Of a stretch of 6,963 nucleotides of DNA, positions 5,170 through 6,963 are shown one piece after another; position 1 is the first letter of the stretch; every line of letters begins with the position of its first letter. Origin of the DNA: Pseudomonadota bacterium. GTDB taxonomy: Bacteria; Myxococcota_A; UBA796; SXON01. The stretch is from positions 1-6,963 of the forward strand of contig SXOM01000254.1 of the NCBI GenBank assembly GCA_005776735.1. The letters run 5' to 3'. The notes beneath the pieces were generated by a model. It worked only from the letters and a program-made list of their open reading frames with translations. It ran no database searches and was not told where the DNA came from. Position numbers and translations under genes: made by a program.

Positions 5170-6963
5170 CTAGGCCTCCCCTTCGCCGGTCGCGGGCTTG
5201 CCGAGGTTCACCTCGGCGGGGCGCTTCCACACCGCGAAGTACCCGCGACGGAACAACTGGGCGCCGCGGTCGGCGCGGCCGCCGCCGTACTTCTTCGCGG
5301 TGACCACCTCTTCGCGGCCGAGCTGGGTGAGGACCGACGGGCCCGTGCCCTTGTCGCGGTGCAGCTCGAACGCAAAGACCGTGTCGTCGTCGCGGAGCTT
5401 CATCGCCATCACGCCCTTCCCGGCGCCCTTGAGCACCGGCACCTCGGCCACGCCGAACGCGAGGACGTTGCCCTGCGTGCTCGCGAGGCACACGGACTCG
5501 TCGCCCTCGCTGAGGTAGGCCGCGACCACCTGGTCGCCCCCGTCGTCGAGCCGCATGCAGCTACGCCCGTTCTTGTTGCTCGGCTCCGCCACCATCGCGA
5601 CCGGGAGCCGCACGATCTTCCCCGCCTTGGACACGGCGACGAAGTACGGCGGCGGCGGCTCGTCGCCGAGCGCGAGCTGCGTCTGGGCGGGGCCCGACGG
5701 CAGGTTGCGCGGGTCGTGGCTCAGCACGCCAACCACGCGCTCCCCATCGGCGAAGGCGAAGAACTTCTGGATCGGCTCCCCATAGCCGGTGGTGGCGGGG
5801 AGCTGGTCGACCCGCGCGGTGTAGGCGCTGCCGTGGGTGGTGTACATCGTGACCGTGTGCCGGGTGGTGCTCCGGAACGCCCACCCGATGCTGTCCCCGT
5901 CGCGTACGCGCACCTTGTCGACGCCAGTGATGGTGCCCTGGCGTTTGACCCACCCGTCGCGGGTGACCACGACCACCGCGTCTTCGGCCACCACGTAGGC
6001 GTCTTCCTGGTAGACCACCGGCGCCGCCTGGGCGCCCACCCGAGTACGCCGCGGCTGGGCGTACTGTGCGCGGATGCCGCCGAGCTCGTCGCGCACGACG
6101 TCGCGGAGGGCCTGGCGGCTGCCCACGATGGCGGCGAGGCGCTCGGCTTCGGCGCGCTTCTCAGAGAGCTCTTCCTGGATGACGAGGATCTCGAGCTTCG
6201 CGAGCCGGTACAGCTTGAGCTCCAGGATCGCGTCGACCTGGACGTCGTCGAGGTCGAAGCGGAGCATCAGCTTCTCGGCGGCGTCGCGCCGGCCTTCGGA
6301 GGCCCGGATGATCTTGATCGCCTCGTCCAGACAGTCGAAGATCTTGGCGAAGCCTTCGAGCACGTGGATGCGGTCGCGCAGCCGGCCGAGCTCGAACTCG
6401 ATGCGCCGGCGCACCGTCTCGACCCGGAAGTCGAGCCAGAGCTGCAAGAGCCGCTTGAGGTCGAGCTTTTCCGGCGCGGCGGCTTCCGGGTTGTCGGTGG
6501 GCACCAGCGCCGTCATGTTGACGTGGATGCCCTCCTCGAGCCGGGTGTGCTTGAAGAGGAAGGCCATCGCCGCGTTTTCGTCGCCCGCCTGCCGCAGCTC
6601 CAGCACCACGCGCACCACGTCGGTGCTCTCGTCGCGCACGTCGGTGAGCTGCGGGATCTTCTTCTGGCTGATGAGGTCGCCGATGTCCTCGACCACCTTG
6701 GCCTTGTTGACCCCGTACGGTACGCTGGTGACCACGACGAAGGACTTCCGGCCTTTCTGCTCGGTTTCCCAGGTGGCCCGCACCTTGACCGTGCCCTGGC
6801 CGAGCTCGTACATCTGGTGCAGCTCGTCGGCGCCGGTGACGATCTCCCCGCCGGTGGGCAGGTCGGGCCCGAGCACCTTCTTGCACAGCGCGGCGATGGG
6901 CGCGTCGGGCGACTCCAGGAGCAACAGGCAGGCGTCGATCACCTCGCCGCGCTGTGCAAGAAG
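5170..6963 (-). CDS. parC: DNA topoisomerase IV subunit A (ParC), N-terminus cut off by window edge
   Basis: This is the DNA-cleaving subunit of a type IIA topoisomerase, which with ParE unlinks replicated chromosomes and relaxes supercoils in the cytoplasm. The window holds the last 597 codons; the frame is open to the edge, so by comparison with the usual 740-800 residues about 180 are missing, including the winged-helix region with the active-site tyrosine and the quinolone-resistance region. Counting from the edge, visible parts are the GPDLPTGGEIVT segment (about 32-43), the tower (VPYGVNKAKVVE, DVRDEST, LFKHT.L, near 80-140), the coiled-coil and gate region (LDFRVETVRRR to ILELKLYRLAKLE, about 175-260) and a C-terminal beta-propeller (about 315-575). 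The propeller lacks the QRRGGKG GyrA box, so ParC fits better than GyrA. A GTG at 6942 is internal to the family alignment and is not the start. The TAG stop lies 3 bases before parE, which implies co-translation. Calling the subunit GyrA instead is the main alternative. Confidence 0.95.
   Translation of the reverse strand, partial: LLAQRGEVIDACLLLLESPDAPIAALCKKVLGPDLPTGGEIVTGADELHQMYELGQGTVKVRATWETEQKGRKSFVVVTSVPYGVNKAKVVEDIGDLISQKKIPQLTDVRDESTDVVRVVLELRQAGDENAAMAFLFKHTRLEEGIHVNMTALVPTDNPEAAAPEKLDLKRLLQLWLDFRVETVRRRIEFELGRLRDRIHVLEGFAKIFDCLDEAIKIIRASEGRRDAAEKLMLRFDLDDVQVDAILELKLYRLAKLEILVIQEELSEKRAEAERLAAIVGSRQALRDVVRDELGGIRAQYAQPRRTRVGAQAAPVVYQEDAYVVAEDAVVVVTRDGWVKRQGTITGVDKVRVRDGDSIGWAFRSTTRHTVTMYTTHGSAYTARVDQLPATTGYGEPIQKFFAFADGERVVGVLSHDPRNLPSGPAQTQLALGDEPPPPYFVAVSKAGKIVRLPVAMVAEPSNKNGRSCMRLDDGGDQVVAAYLSEGDESVCLASTQGNVLAFGVAEVPVLKGAGKGVMAMKLRDDDTVFAFELHRDKGTGPSVLTQLGREEVVTAKKYGGGRADRGAQLFRRGYFAVWKRPAEVNLGKPATGEGEA
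5175..5183 (-). promoter_or_regulatory. Shine-Dalgarno of parE, inside the end of parC
   Basis: The coding strand reads AAGGGGAGG, with GGAGG ending 8 bases before the ATG at 5166. It overlaps the last parC codons, supports this ATG as the parE start and indicates coupled synthesis of the two subunits. No other start fits the conserved N-terminus as well. Confidence 0.85.

Overview
All five genes read on the minus strand in this GC-rich window (roughly two thirds G+C by eye). The type IIA topoisomerase sequences (ParC with an ILELKLYRLAKLE core, ParE with an MDADVDGHHI acidic motif) and the large FG-GAP lipoprotein suggest a Myxococcota or related 'Deltaproteobacteria' genome. This placement rests on recalled family resemblance, not on a search.

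Layout in transcription order, from the right end leftwards. (1) 6963-5170: topoisomerase IV subunit A (parC), missing its N-terminal catalytic part beyond the window edge. (2) 5166-3253: subunit B (parE), complete, starting 3 bases after the parC stop behind a strong Shine-Dalgarno. (3) 3244-2747: a RimJ/RimL-type GNAT acetyltransferase, 8 bases after parE. (4) 2689-1961: a lipoprotein-like protein with a C-terminal TPR-like hairpin, 57 bases after the GNAT gene and in the same frame. (5) about 1900 to beyond position 1: a secreted lipoprotein with seven FG-GAP repeats, whose 3' end lies outside the window. Spacing suggests parC-parE-GNAT is one transcript, possibly with the lipoprotein gene. 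ParC and ParE form an A2B2 enzyme that unlinks and relaxes DNA. The last two genes look like cell-envelope proteins with no evident link to topoisomerase.

The most striking observation is at the start of the FG-GAP gene. A good Shine-Dalgarno and ATG are followed after four codons by a run of 15 C (15 G on the plus strand, 1874-1888). At this length the ATG frame ends after 33 codons, while the FG-GAP frame has a fine lipobox (LTAC) but no usable start codon. Only tract lengths of 13, 16 and so on join the ATG to the lipoprotein. This is either a phase-variable ON/OFF switch captured in the OFF state or a homopolymer length error.

Second, ParE carries an altered PGMYIG motif (PGRDIG) with three apparent T-to-G changes in 24 bases, which is either a real divergence or clustered sequence error. 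A perfect 12-bp hairpin inside the FG-GAP gene, a lipoprotein signal that lacks its basic n-region, and an EF-hand-like loop with an insertion are smaller points. No RNA genes, mobile elements, CRISPR arrays or clear intrinsic terminators were seen. No gene-free stretch exceeds about 60 bases.
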